A stretch of DNA of 26,879 nt, taken from NCBI GenBank assembly GCA_040357565.1, contig JBDODJ010000144.1; one strand, written 5' to 3'. Each line of letters opens with the position of its first letter. Within the stretch, counting starts at the first letter, position 1. The translations under genes were made by a program, and so were the position numbers. Positions 1 through 12,828 of this stretch are shown in pieces. Under the pieces are notes generated by a model. The model was not told the origin of the DNA and ran no database searches. It saw only the letters and a program-made list of their open reading frames with translations. The stretch comes from Cercozoa sp. M6MM. Its lineage: Eukaryota > Endomyxa: Ascetosporea.

Positions 1-41
1 CCCATACCCCATAACCCCCCATAAACCGTGGTGGCACACAG

Positions 42-3000
42 GTGCTGTCGACGCGTTTCACAGGCGTGCTCAAGGCGTGGCTGGCCTTTGCGCGACGCCG
101 CATCGCCGAGACGATGGAGGAGACGCAGGTGCCGCGTCTGACGCACGAGGAGGCGGCCGGCAGCGCGCGGTACCTGCGTCTGGCGCAGCGTCTGGCCCTG
201 CCGTCGCTGCCGTCCGTGCGCGTGCACGTGGTGGCCTGCGGCGGCGTGGGCGAGCAGCGACTGGCCGTGCAGCCGCCGCTGCCACGCGTGCGCTCGCTGC
301 TGATGCGGCAGTTCGCGTCGCTGGTGGCGCGTGTCACCTCGGTGCCGCGTCTGTCGGCGCACGCGCAGGCTGCCTCCCCGGCCTACCCGGGCACCTACAC
401 TGGGACCACGTACACTGGGACCACCTACACAGGACCTGTCCCCGAGGACAGCACCTTCCAGTGCGTTCTGCGGCAGGCCGACGCCACGCTGCTGGCCGAC
501 TGCTACGCCGTCATCGAGGCGCAGATGCGCGGCGCCACGGCCTACGCCTTGCAGTGGCTGTCCTACCAGGCACTGTGGGACCTCGACACTGCCGCCGCCG
601 TGCGCCATCTCGGCGACGACCTGGCGCTGTGGCGCGCCCTCCTGGGCGACATGAAGCGCTCGCGCATGGCCCTGTCCGGCTCGGCCGCTGCCGACGACGG
701 TTCTACCCCTCTGCCCCCGACACTTATCCTGCAACACTAACCCCCCCCCCCAACACTAACCCCCCCAACACTAACCCCCCCCAACACTCCCCCCAACACT
801 AACCCCCCCAACACTCCCCCCAACACCCCCCATGTTACCCGTTACCCCTACAGAGGACGACGAGGAGGCCAACGCGAGACGGCAGTTCGGCCAGATCGCC
901 GTGTGCTTCGGCGCCGTGCAGCGCGATGTGCGCGACAAATACGACAGCGTGCATCGCGACTTCTTGTCTCGGTGCTTGCCTCCTCCGAGTCTCCTGTGTT
1001 ACCGCTTACCCCTCCTCCCCCGCCCCGCCTCCATAGGTTCGGCGAGCGACTGGCGCGCGAGGTGGCCTCGCTGCTGAAGGAGATCGACGGCGGCAAGACG
1101 GCGCTCGAGGACCGCAAGTCGAGCTTCGCCTACGGCACGCTGGCCGACGTGGTCGACAGTGTGCGACGCCTGGCGGCACTGGAGAAACAGGTGTGTGTGT
1201 GACCCATGTGACCACTGACTCATGTGGCCATGTGAGCACTGACTCATGTGGCCACTGAGCCAAGTGAGCACTGAGCCAAGTGAGCACACTGAGCCTATGT
1301 GCACGTGTGTGACTGTGCAGGCCAGTGAGTGGCGCGCACGACTCGAGGTCGACGCGTCGGCCGAGCTGCTGCTGCGACGCGAGCGCAGCTACGCCTTCGC
1401 CGACGACTGGATCGCCGTCGAGCGCGTGCAGGGCCTCTTTGCCGCCTTTGCGCAGGTTTGCCCCCCCCTGCCCCTACTCCTACCCCCTACCCCCTACCCC
1501 CTACCCCTACCCTACCCCTACCCCCTACCCACTACCCCTACTCCCTACCCCCTACCCCTACCCCCTACCCCTACCCCTACCCTCTACCCCTACCCTACTC
1601 CCTACTCCCTACCCTACCCCCTACTCCCTACCCCCTACCCCCTACCCCTACCGCCTACCCCTACCTCCCACCCCCATCTTACCCCCCCCCTCGGTAGATC
1701 GTGGCACGTCGGCGCGTGCAGTTCGAGGCGCAGTCGGAGGCGCTGCGTCGCCGCGTGGCCGACGAGGACGCCGAACTGGCGCGGCGCACCGACGCTCTCC
1801 TGGCGCAGTGGCAGAAGGACCGTCCTGTGGCCGGTGATACCGACCTTGTGACCATCCAGGTAGCTCTGCGTATAGTGTGAAGGGTGGGGTAGGTTGGGAT
1901 AAGGGTAGGGGGGTAAGGGTAGGTGAGGGGGTAAGGGGTAGGTGAGGGGGTAAGGGTAGGGGGGTAAGGGTGGGGGGGGGTAGATAAGTGTCTGTGTGGC
2001 AGTCGGTGCTGTGCGAATTCGGCGCCAAAATGGAGGCGCAGCTCGGCGTGGTGGAGCGCCTGGACGAGGCGCGTGTGGTACCCTTAGTTTCTACACCTGA
2101 CCCCACCTTACCCCCCCCCCTGTCCAGGCACTGGGCATGCCACGCGACGACACGCGGCGGCAGCGACTGGAGGACATGCGCGACGAGGTGGGCGCACTGC
2201 GCGAGGTGGCCAAGGCGCTGCAGCAGGTGTGGACACAGGTGCAGTCGCACAGCGATACGCTCTTTGCCGACTGCGATCCTGTCCAGGTACGTCTATCCCT
2301 GCCCCTACCTCTACCCCTACCCCTACCCCTACCCCTACCCTACCCCTACCCCGACGCCTGTTCCTACCCCTACCCCTACGCCTGTTCCTATTCCTACCCT
2401 ACCCCTCCCCTACGCCTGTTCCTACCCAACTTTACCCCTGCCCTACCCCTACCCCTACCCCACCCCTACCCTACCCCTACCCCTACCCTACCCCTACCCT
2501 ACCCCTACCCCTACCCCTACCCCTACCCCTACCTCTATAGACCTCTACCCCCCCATACTCCTACATCCCCATTACTGCCTACCCCTTTCTTTAGGTACGG
2601 CGCCACTTGGACAGCGCGGTGGACGCGCTGAAGCGCATGCCGAACCGCATCCGGCAGTACGCGGCCTACGACGGCATGCTGCAGCGAGTGCAGCAGCTGC
2701 ACGACATGCACGGCGTGCTGGTCGACCTGTCCGCCGGTGTGCTGCGACCCAAGCATCAGCTGCAGCTGCTCAAGGTCGGACGACTGGACCAGCTGGCCTC
2801 CTCGTGGTACCCTATCCCTACCCCTACCTATACCCCTGTCCCTACCCTACCCCTACCCCTACCCTACCCTACCCCTACCCTACCCTACCCTACCCCTACC
2901 CCTGCCCCTACCCATCCCCTGCCCCTACCCGACCCTACCCTACCCTACCCTACCCTACCCTACCCTACCCTACCCTACCCTACCCTACCCTACCCTACCC

Positions 3001-5155
3001 TACCCTACCCTACCCCTACCCTACTAGGTCACGTCTCACCGTGGGCCACCTGTGGCAGCAGCGGCAGCACCTGCTGCGACCTGAGACGCGATCGGCCATC
3101 GCAGGCATTCTGAACCAGGCGCAGGGCGAGAGTGCCCTCGAGGTACCCCCCCCCCCCTCTACGCCTCCTCTATTATTGACCCCTGTATGTCCTCGGTTCT
3201 TTACCCCTCCCCTCCCCCACCCAACCCCAACAGGGCTTCCTGTCGACACTGTCGGAGGAGTGGCACGAGCTGCAATTCGAACTGGTGCGCTACCAGAGCA
3301 AGTGCTGGCTGGCGCGCAACTTTGCCGCACTCAGCGAGTTCGTGGCCGAGCAGCTGCAGGAGCTGAGCAACATGAAGCAGTCGCCGTACTTCAAGCCGTT
3401 CCGCGAGCAGTGCCACACCTGGGAGAACAAGCTCAATCGAGCACAGGCCATCCTGGACCTGCAAGTCGACGTGCAGCGACGGTACCTCCCTCCCACCCTA
3501 CCCTACCCTACCCTACCCTACCCTACCCTATCCCCACCTACTCTACCCTATCCCCACCTACCCCACCCTATCCCCACCCTATCCCCACCTACCCTAACCT
3601 ACCCTAACCTACCCTAACCTACCCTACCCTACCCTAACCTATCCCAGCCTACCCCACCCTACCCCCACCTATCCCCACCCTACCCTACCCTAACCTACCC
3701 TACCCTACCCCACCCTATCCCCACCTACCCCAGCCTATCCTACCCAACCCTACCCTAACCTACCCCAGCCTATCCCCACCTACCCTACCCTACCCTACCA
3801 CCCCACCCTATCCCCACCCACCCTACCCTACCCCCTACCCCACCTAGATGGCTCTACCTGGAGGGTGTGTTCCGCAACTCGGCCGACGTGCAGCGGCAGC
3901 TCGGCGCGCAGTTCCGCCAGTTCGAGCGCTTCGACCGCGAGTTCGTGGCGCTGATGCGCGCCGTGCACGCCGACGCCACGGTCGACGTCTGGGTGGCCGA
4001 GGAGCAGCGTCTGCTGGCGCGACTCGAGGCCGACACGGCCGCACTGGACGCCATCCAGAAGGCGCTGGCCAAGTACCTCGAGACGCAGCGCGCGCAGTTC
4101 CCGCGCTTCTACTTTGTGGGCGACGAGGACCTCCTCGAGATCATCGGCAACGCGCGCGACCCGCAGAACGTCGTGCGCCACATGGCCAAGATGTTCGCCG
4201 GCATCGCTGCGCTCGTCTTCCGCGCGGACACTGCTTCTGACCAGCCGACTGACCAGCCGACTGACCAGGCGGACGACCAGGCGGACGACCGCGCGGACAG
4301 CGTGATCGTGGGCATGCAGTCGCGCGAGGGCGAGCGCGTGCTGCTGCGCGAGCCGGTGGACGTGCGGCAGCACAAGTCGGTGCAGGGCTGGCTGCGCGCG
4401 CTGGAGCACCAGATGCGCCTCACGCTGGCCTCGCTGCTGGAGGAGGCCGTGCGCACCAGTCCCTACAGTCAGGGTCGAATCAGTCAGGGTCCGACCGGTC
4501 AGGGTCAGGTGGACCAGGGTCAGGTGGACCAGCAGGAGGACTCGGCCGACGTGCTGACCTGGGTGGAGCGCTTCCCGTCGCAGGTGGTGCTGCTGGCCTC
4601 GCAGGTGGCCTACTCGGCGCAGGTCGAGCGCTGCCTCACTGCCATGTCCCAGTCTGCCATGTCCTCCAGGGACAGTGAGACCCGCGACAGTGAGACCCAC
4701 GAGGACAGCGAGGACCGGCCGAGTGCCTTGCAGCAGGTACTGGCGACGACGGAGCAGACGCTGCTGCTGCTGTCGCAGCGCGTGCTGGAGCAGTCGCTGG
4801 CGGCCGAGGTGCGCAAGAAGCTCGAGCAGCTCATCACGGAGCTCGTGTACCAGCGCGACGTGACGCGGCGCCTGCTGCGGCAGCGCGTGCGCTCGCCCGA
4901 CGACTTTGCCTGGCTGCGCCAGATGCGGTTCTACTGGACGCCCGACGCCTCGCGCCCGCTGCTGCAGCGCCTGCAGATTCGCGTGTCGCGCGCGCGCTTC
5001 TTCTACGGCTTCGAGTACCTCGGCGTGGCCGAGCGACTCGTGCAGACGCCGCTGTCCGACCGCGCCTACCTCACGCTGTGCGAGGCGCTGCACGCGCGCT
5101 TTGGCGCCAATCCTTTCGGCCCGGCCGGCACTGGTACTGTGTCACTCTATATATA

Positions 5156-5190
<35 letters not shown>

Positions 5191-5240
5191 GTATCTTTGT
5201 ATCTTTACTATATATAATATCTGTATCTTTGTATCTTTTC

Positions 5241-5271
<31 letters not shown>

Positions 5272-8200
5272 TGATATGCAGATACTAAAGATAATAGTGC
5301 TGAAACACGTGTGTATGTACAGGCAAGACGGAGACGGTGAAGGCACTGGGCGCGCAGCTGGGCCGCTTCGTGCTGGTGTTCAACTGCGACGAGGCGTTCG
5401 ACCTGCAGGCGATGGGCCGCATCTTCACGGGCCTGTGCCAGGTGGGCGCCTGGGGCTGCTTCGATGAGTTCAACCGGCTGCACGAGCAGATCCTGTCGTC
5501 GGTGTCGCAGCAGATCCTGGCCATCCAGACCGGTCTGCGGCAGCGCCGGCAGCACAGCGAGGACGGGCAGCTCGAGAAACAGCAAGAGCCGCAGCGTATC
5601 ACGCTGCTGAACAAGCAGGTGCTGCTGCACCCGGATGTGGGCCTGTTCGTCACCATGAACCCGGGCTACGCCGGTCGCTCCGAGCTCCCGGACAACCTCA
5701 AGTCGCTGTTCCGACCGCTGGCGATGATCAAGCCGGACAAGCGCATGATCGCGCAGGTCATGATGTTCAGTCAGGGCTTCGAGACCGCCGAGTCGCTGGC
5801 GCACAAGGTCGTCCTGCTGTTCGAGCTGTGCCGCGACCAGCTCAGCGCGCAGTCGCACTACGACTTCGGCCTGCGCGCGCTCAAGTCCATGCTGCGCTCG
5901 GCCGGCGCACTCAAGCGGCAGTTCCACGCCTCTGCCGACTGCGACCCCGAGGTGTCTGCCCCTGTCTGTCTGTGTGTATACATGTATATATATATAGTAC
6001 ATATTTATATATATAGTGTGTATATATATAGTACATATAAATATATAGTACATATATATATACATATAGTATATTCTAAATAGTGTAATACAGAGATACA
6101 GCAAGTGTGAATGTGTGATAACGGGGATGCAGACCGACAGGTTCGCGGCGTTGCGCGGGCGATCGGCGTCGCTGGCGGAGGTGGAGCGCTTCATGCTGCT
6201 GCGCGCGCTGCAGAGCACGGTGACGCCCAAGCTGGTGGCCAGCGACGTCGTGCTGTTCGAGTCGCTGCTGGCCACGGTGTTCCCGGAGCGACCGGACACG
6301 TCGCTGGACCTGCGGCAGTTCGAGCCGGTGCTGCGCGAGTACTGCGAGCGACGCGACCTGGTGTTCGGCGCCGCGTGGTTCGACAAGCTCATGCAGCTCT
6401 ACGTGATCCAGAGCATCACGCACGGCGTCATGTGCGTCGGACCGGCCGGCAGTGGCAAGTCGACGGCGTGGCGCGCGCTGCTGCACGCCATGGACGCGCT
6501 AGACGGCGGCAGCACCGAGACCTACGTGCTGGATCCCAAGGCCATCAGCAAGGACGAGCTCTACGGCGTGCTGGACCCCACCACCCTCGAGTGGACCGAC
6601 GGTATCTTCACGCGCACGCTGCGCGACGTGCTGGCCAACGTGCGCGGCGAGGCCGACCGCCGCCACTGGATCGTCTTTGACGGCGACGTCGATCCCGAGT
6701 GGGCCGAGAACCTCAACTCGGTGCTCGATGGTAGTGGCCCTCCTCCCTTGCCACACCGACCATTCCTACCCTTTACCCCTACCCACTATCCCTACCCACT
6801 ATCCCTACCTACTATATCTACCTACTATCCCTACCTACTATCCCTACCTACTATCCCTACCTACNNNNNNNNNNCCTACTATCCCTACCTACTATCCCTA
6901 CCTACTATCCCTACCTACTATACCTACCCACTATCCCTACCTACTATTCCTACGTACTATCCCTACTTACTAGACCTACCTACCTACAATACCTGCCTAC
7001 AATACCTGCCTACTATACCTACTTACTATCCCTACTTACTACCCATGCTTACTACCCCTACTTCCACCTACTATACCTACTTCCACCTACCGTACCTCCA
7101 CCTACTACCCTACCCCGACCTACTACACCCCAGACAACAAGCTGCTGACGCTGCCGAACGGCGAGCGACTGCAGCTGACGCCGAACATTCGCATCGTGTT
7201 CGAGACGCACTCGCTGGAGCATGCGACGCCGGCCACGGTGTCGCGCTGCGGCATGGTGTGGTTCAACGGCGGCGATGTGGTGACGCGCGACATGCTGCTG
7301 GAGCACCGTCTGCGCCGACTGGGCAGCACGCCAGTGCGCACGGCCAATGTGCTGGCAGGTGTCTCAGCTGGTGCTACTGGTACCAGCAACAGTACCGGCA
7401 CTGGCACAGGTACCTCTGGTGCCGCCGGAAGCGGCAAGACGACAGGCGAGTACCTGCACGTGAACCGCGTGTTTGCCAACGCGGTGCGACCGCTGTTGGC
7501 GACGGCCGAGGCGCCGCTGCGCCGCCTGCTGGACTGGGTGGCCGCCTCGCAGCAGGCAGCGGCGCACGTGATGCGTTTCCAGCACACGCGTGCCGTCGAC
7601 TCGCTCTTCACGCTGCTGCACGGCGGCATCGAGCACGTGCTCGACCACGCTGCCTGCGCCGAGACCGACCTGTCGCTCTCGCCGCTCACGGACGACCAAG
7701 TCGCCAAGTACGCCGCGCGCTTCGCTGTGCAGGTAGCCCTCTCCCTGCCCTTTCTCCCTGCCCTTTCTCCCTGCCCTTTCTCCCTTCCCTATAACCCACC
7801 CTTACCCATCCCCTTTAACCCTCCCTTACCCATCCCCTTTAACCCTCCCTTACCCATCTCCTTTAACCCTCCCCCTGAGTACAGGCAGCGATGTGGGCCT
7901 TTGGCGGCTCGATGTCGCTCAAGCAGCGTCACGTGATGAGTGACCACGTGGCACGCGAGCTGGGTGACGAGCTGGGCGACCTGCTTCCGCGCGGACTCAG
8001 TGCCGATGCCGGTGCCAAGGCATGCGACGCCGCCGCTGCTGTCGGTGACAACGACAGCGACGTCGAGGACGCCGAGTCTACTAACGGTTTTACCCCCCTC
8101 CCCCCTCCACACACACACACACACACACGCACACACACACACATACACACGCACACACACACACACACACACGCACACACACACACGCACACACACACAC

Positions 8201-9126
8201 CCTACCCTGACTCGCATGCCCTGCTGGCTGTGACCCCACCCGCCCACAGAACTGCCCCTGCTGGACTGGCGCGTGGACGTGCGTACGCAGGAGTGGCAGT
8301 CGTGGCAGTCGCAGGTGCCGGCGGCGGGCGAGCTGGAGGCGGCCGACGTGACGCGCAGCGACCTGGTGATCGAGACGGTGGACACGGTGCGGCACGCGGC
8401 CACTCTGCGGCCCTGGCTGCTGCGGCAGCGACCGCTGATCCTGTGCGGCCCGCCCGGCTCGGGCAAGTCCATGACTCTGGCCTCCTTGCTGCGCGGCAGT
8501 CAGGATGCCTTCGAACTAGTGACGCTCAACTTCTCCAGCAGCACCGACTGCGCCCTACTGCACCAGGCACCGTGTCCTCTACCTACCCCACCCTATGCCC
8601 CACCCTATGCCCCGCCCCTGTGCCCCACCCTATGCCCCCCCCCTGTGTCCCCCCCTTCCCCCTCCCCCCCCCCCCCCTGTGCAGATACTGGACTCGCAGT
8701 GCGAGGTGGTGCGGCAGGGCAGCGAGTACGTGATGCAGCCCAAGCAGCAGGGCAAGTGGCTCGTGCTCTTCTGCGACGAGATCAACCTGCCTGCCGCCGA
8801 TGCGTACGGCACGCAGGCCGTTATTGCCTTGCTACGACAGGTTGCCTACCCTCAGTCCTACCTCTACCCTACCCCTGCCCCTGTCCCTACCCCTACCCTA
8901 CTCCTACCCCTACCCTACCCCTGCTCCTATCCCTACCCCTACCCTCCCTACCCTACCCCTACCCTCCCTACCCTACGTCTTACGCCCCCCTGTAGCTGCT
9001 GGACCACGGCGGCATGTACAAGAAGGTGGGCGCGCAGCTGCAGTTCGTGCGACTGCGCCGTGTGCAGATCGTCGGCGCCTGCAATCCACCCACGGATGCC
9101 GGTCGTGTGCCGCTGCATGAGGTATG

Positions 9127-9174
<48 letters not shown>

Positions 9175-9184
9175 NNNNNNNNNN

Positions 9185-9236
<52 letters not shown>

Positions 9237-12200
9237 CCCATCCGCCCCCTACCCCTACTACCTACGTCCTGCGCAGCGGTTCCTGCGCCACTGTCCGCTG
9301 GTGTTTGTGGACTTCCCGAGTCGCGCGGCACTGACGCAGATCTACGGCACGCTGAGCAAGGCGGTGCTGCGACTGGTGCCGGCGCTGCGGCAGGCGGTGT
9401 GGCGGCCGCTGACGGGCGCCATGGTGGACGTCTACCTGGCGTCGCAGCGGCGCTTCACGCCGGACCAGCACGCGCACTACATCTACTCGCCGCGCGAGTT
9501 GTCGCGCTGGGTGCGCGCACTGCACGAGGCGCTGCGCAACACCAATGCGTCCTCGGACTTTGGTGCTTCCAACTTTGGTGCTTCGGACTTTGCTGCAGGC
9601 GGTACGGGCACCGACGCTCTCGGCCTCGACGGCGTCGTGCGACTCTGGGCGCACGAGGCGCTGCGTCTGTTCCAGGACCGCCTGGTGTCGCCGGCCGAGC
9701 GACAGTGGATGTCCGACTGCATCGATCGCGTCGCGCGCCGCCGCTTCCTGCTGTCGGGCCTGCTGGCCGCTGGTACTGTCCCCCCTCCCCCGCCTTTCTA
9801 TTTACCCCCTCCCCACCCCCAGACGGTAATGGCGAGGAGCGACTGAAGCATGTGTTGCGTCGTCCCATGCTGTACACGGACTGGCTGACGCAGTCGTATG
9901 ACAGGTAGTCCCTACTCTCTACCCCTACTCTCTACCCCCTGCCCCCTACCCCTACTCTCCCTACGCTCTACCCCTACCCCTACTCTCCCTACGCTCTACC
10001 CCTACTCTCTACCCCCTACTCTCTACCTACTCGCTACCCTACTCTCTACCCCCTCCCCGTAGTGTGGAGCTGGAGGAGGCGCGCGCGCACATAATCCAGC
10101 GCCTGAAGGTGTTCCGCGAGGAGGAGATCGACGTGAAACTGGTCGTGTTCGACGACGTGGTGCACCACATCCTGCGCATCGACCGCGTGCTGCGACAGCC
10201 GCTGGGACACATGCTGCTGGTCGGTGCCTCGGGTGCCGGCAAGACTGTGCTGTCGCGCTTCGTCGCCTGGATGAACAACATGTCGGCCTTCCAGATCAAG
10301 GTGTGTGCCTAGTCATCCCCTGTCCTACTCATCCCCTACCCCTACCCATCCCCTACCCATCACCCTGCCCTACCCATTCCCTACCTCTACCCATCCCCTA
10401 CCCCTACCTATCATCCTGCCCTACCCATCCCCTACCCCTACCCATTCCCTACCTCTACCCATCCCCTACCCCCCCTAAACCCCTACCCCACACCCCCCCC
10501 CCCCAGGTGCACCGAGGCTACACGGCGGCGGACTTTGACCACGACCTGCGACAGCTACTGCTGCGTGCCGGGTGTCAGGACGAGCGCATCTGCTTCATCT
10601 TCGATGAGAGCAACGTGCTGGACACGGCCTTCCTGGAGCGCATGAACTCGCTGCTGGCCAGCGGCGAGGTGCCCGGTCTCTTCGACGCCGACGCCGACGC
10701 CGCCGCACTCATGCAGCAGTGTCGCGACAGTGCGCGAGCCGAAGGCGTTGTCGGGGCCGACACTCTCTCGGAGGAGGCGCTACTGCGCCGCTTCCTGCGA
10801 CGCGTGCAGCGCAACCTGCACGTGGTCTTCACCATGAATCCCAGCGACAGCGACTTTGACAACCGTGCCGCCACCTCGCCGGCTCTCTTCAACCGGTAGC
10901 TTGTCCTCCTGCCCGTCCTACCTCCTGCACCCACCTACCCCTGCACCCACCTACTGCAGTTGTGTCGTCGACTGGTTCGGCGAGTGGAGTCAGCGCGCAC
11001 TGCAGCAGGTATCCTTGACCCCCTTAACCTCTCCCCCCCCCCCCCACCCCCGCACCTTGTACCTGCATAGGTGGGCGACGAGTTCACGGCGCACCTCGAC
11101 CTGGGTAACATGGTGGACACGTCGGCCGAAGCGACAGGTGCAGACACAGGCGACAGTGATGGCGACGAGGTACGACAACGCGTGGTGCAGATGCTGGTGC
11201 ACGTGCACGAGTCTGTGCGCCGTCTGTCGGCGCGGCAGCGCAAGCGCACCGGACTGGGCACCTACGTGACGCCGCGGCACTTCCTGGACATGATCCGGCA
11301 CCTGGACGTGCTGGTGGCGCAGCAGCACAGCCGGCTGCTGGAGCACGAGCGGCACCTCCAGGCCGGTCTGCGGCAGCTGCGCGACACGGAGCAGGATGTG
11401 GCGCAGCGCCGCGTGCAGCTCGGCCACAAGCGCCTCGAGCTCGACGACAAGAACCGCGAGGCCAACGCCAAGCTCGAGCAAATGATGGTCGACCAGCGCG
11501 CTGCCTCCAAGCACAAGGTGTGTGCTCCCCTGCCTCTACATCTGTATTCAATGAGTGTTACACACGGTACATACATTAATGTGTGTGTGTGTTTATGTGT
11601 GTGTGCTTACCTACAGGACGAGAGCGAGGCACTCAAGGCCGACATCACGCAGCGCAGTGCCGAGATTGCGCGGCGCCGCGACGAGGTCGAGCGCGACCTG
11701 TCGCAGGTGGAGCCGATGCTGCAGGCCGCCAAGTCGGCCGTGCAGAGCATCCGCAAGGAGAACCTCAGCGAGCTGACGGCCATGAGCAACCCGCCCGTGC
11801 TGGTGAAACTCACGCTCGAGGCCGTCACCATCCTGCTCGGACGCAGCGCCGGCCCGGCCTCGTGGACCGACATCCGACGCATGATCCGACAGGTGCACCT
11901 GCCCTATACATATTTATATGTTTCTTTATATATATGTATATATATATATATATATATTTATATCTTATTTATTTATTTATTTATTTATTTATTTGTTTAT
12001 ATATACCTATACGTACACATACTATACATATTTTACTCATAAATTTACAAGTCCACATTATATATATATATATATATTTATACATGTATAAGTACATACG
12101 TTTATAATATATATTTATTTATTATATATTATTTATTTCTGTGTGTAGAGAGACTTTGTGTCGTCGATCCTCGGGTTCCAGTCGGACCAGATCACACCGT

Positions 12201-12776
12201 CGGCACGTGCCACGGTGCAGAACGAGTACCTCAACGCGCCGCAGTGGGACCTCGCCAAGATCAACCGCGCCTCGCGCGCCTGCGGACCGCTGGCACAGTG
12301 GGTGCAGTCGCAGTTGCAGTACGCTACCGTCCTGTCACAGGTACATGTGTACTTGGAGCCTGTCCATTGTAGCCTGTCCATATGTACCTGTTGCATGTAC
12401 CGTACAGGTGGACCCGATGCGACGCGAGATGGACCAGCTGCAGCAGGAGCTGGATAAACTCGGCTCGCAGCACGCGCAGCTCGAGCACGAAATCGGCGAC
12501 CTGGAAAGCCGCATCGCGCAGTACAAGGAGGAGTACAAGGTGCCACCCCTACTATCTTTCTACTGCTCTGCTTGTCTGCACCAGCAAGCTGGTGTGTGTG
12601 TATACCCTTGGTGCAGCACCTGGTCACGGCGTGCGAGCGCATCCGCGTGGAGACGCAGGAGGTGGCCACCAAGGTGCAGCGCAGCGTCGACCTGGTGGAC
12701 AAACTCGGCGACGAGCGGCGTCGCTGGACGGCGCAGACGGGCGACCTGGCGCGCTCGCTGCGCACGCTGCCTGGTG

Positions 12777-12828
<52 letters not shown>

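Larger units (their letters stand above)
42..5133 (+). other. Dynein tail end and linker (exons 1-11)
   Basis: Visible residues 1 to about 1107. Exons 1-7 are the C-terminal part of the tail; exons 8-11 cover the linker, the mechanical lever that swings across the AAA ring. Recognisable strings are [11 protein letters not shown] (exon 8), SPYFKPF (exon 10), RWLYLEGVF across the exon 10/11 junction, and [18 protein letters not shown] and QMRFYW (exon 11). The tail normally dimerises and binds intermediate and light-intermediate chains. Exon 1 and exon 11 contain short in-frame tandem repeats at places where other dyneins have variable loops. Confidence 0.93.
7885..9772 (+). other. Dynein AAA3 (exons 15-19)
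   Basis: Walker A GPPGSGKS is at 8447-8470 in exon 16 and Walker [12 protein letters not shown] is in exon 17; exon 18 carries [12 protein letters not shown] and exon 19 [13 protein letters not shown] and [13 protein letters not shown]. The intact Lys and Asp-Glu pair suggest a working regulatory ATPase. In cytoplasmic dynein, AAA3 gates communication between AAA1 and the stalk. Exon 16 joins exon 17 through an apparent GC-AG intron. Confidence 0.93.
9823..11008 (+). other. Dynein AAA4 (exons 20-23)
   Basis: Walker A GASGAGKT is at 10223-10246 (exon 21), inside the conserved run from [15 protein letters not shown] to [12 protein letters not shown]. Exon 22 carries Walker [11 protein letters not shown], the string LHVVFTMNP and the end of AAA4 ([11 protein letters not shown]). 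Exon 23 is only 49 bases and encodes [10 protein letters not shown], matching the short conserved CVLNWFGDWS of human dynein 1. All ATP-site residues look intact. Confidence 0.94.

Noticed and set aside
1456-3617. Pro/Tyr/Leu-rich long open frames across introns 4-10
   Set aside because: CCCTA-type repeats lack stops in several frames; correct splicing removes them and restores the dynein alignment.
2807-3847. CCCTA arrays as a chromosome end or interstitial telomere
   Set aside because: Dynein exons continue in frame on both sides and the arrays are mixed with other units, so they are intron repeats, not a telomere or fusion scar.
3828-5093. 421-codon open frame on the - strand opposite dynein exon 11
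   Set aside because: Shadow of a GC-rich exon: high GC at third positions removes stops from the antisense frame. The + strand reading matches the dynein linker; the antisense reading is Leu/His/Gln/Arg-rich with no motif.
7417-7446. P-loop-like string [10 protein letters not shown] between AAA2 and AAA3
   Set aside because: It lies in a Gly/Thr/Ser-rich low-complexity stretch with no flanking beta strand or helix of an AAA module, at a place where dyneins have a variable linker. Treated as coincidence.
9124-9231. Poly(Cys-Val) open frames in (TG)n
   Set aside because: Any frame through a dinucleotide repeat is open; the tract is intronic between exons 18 and 19.
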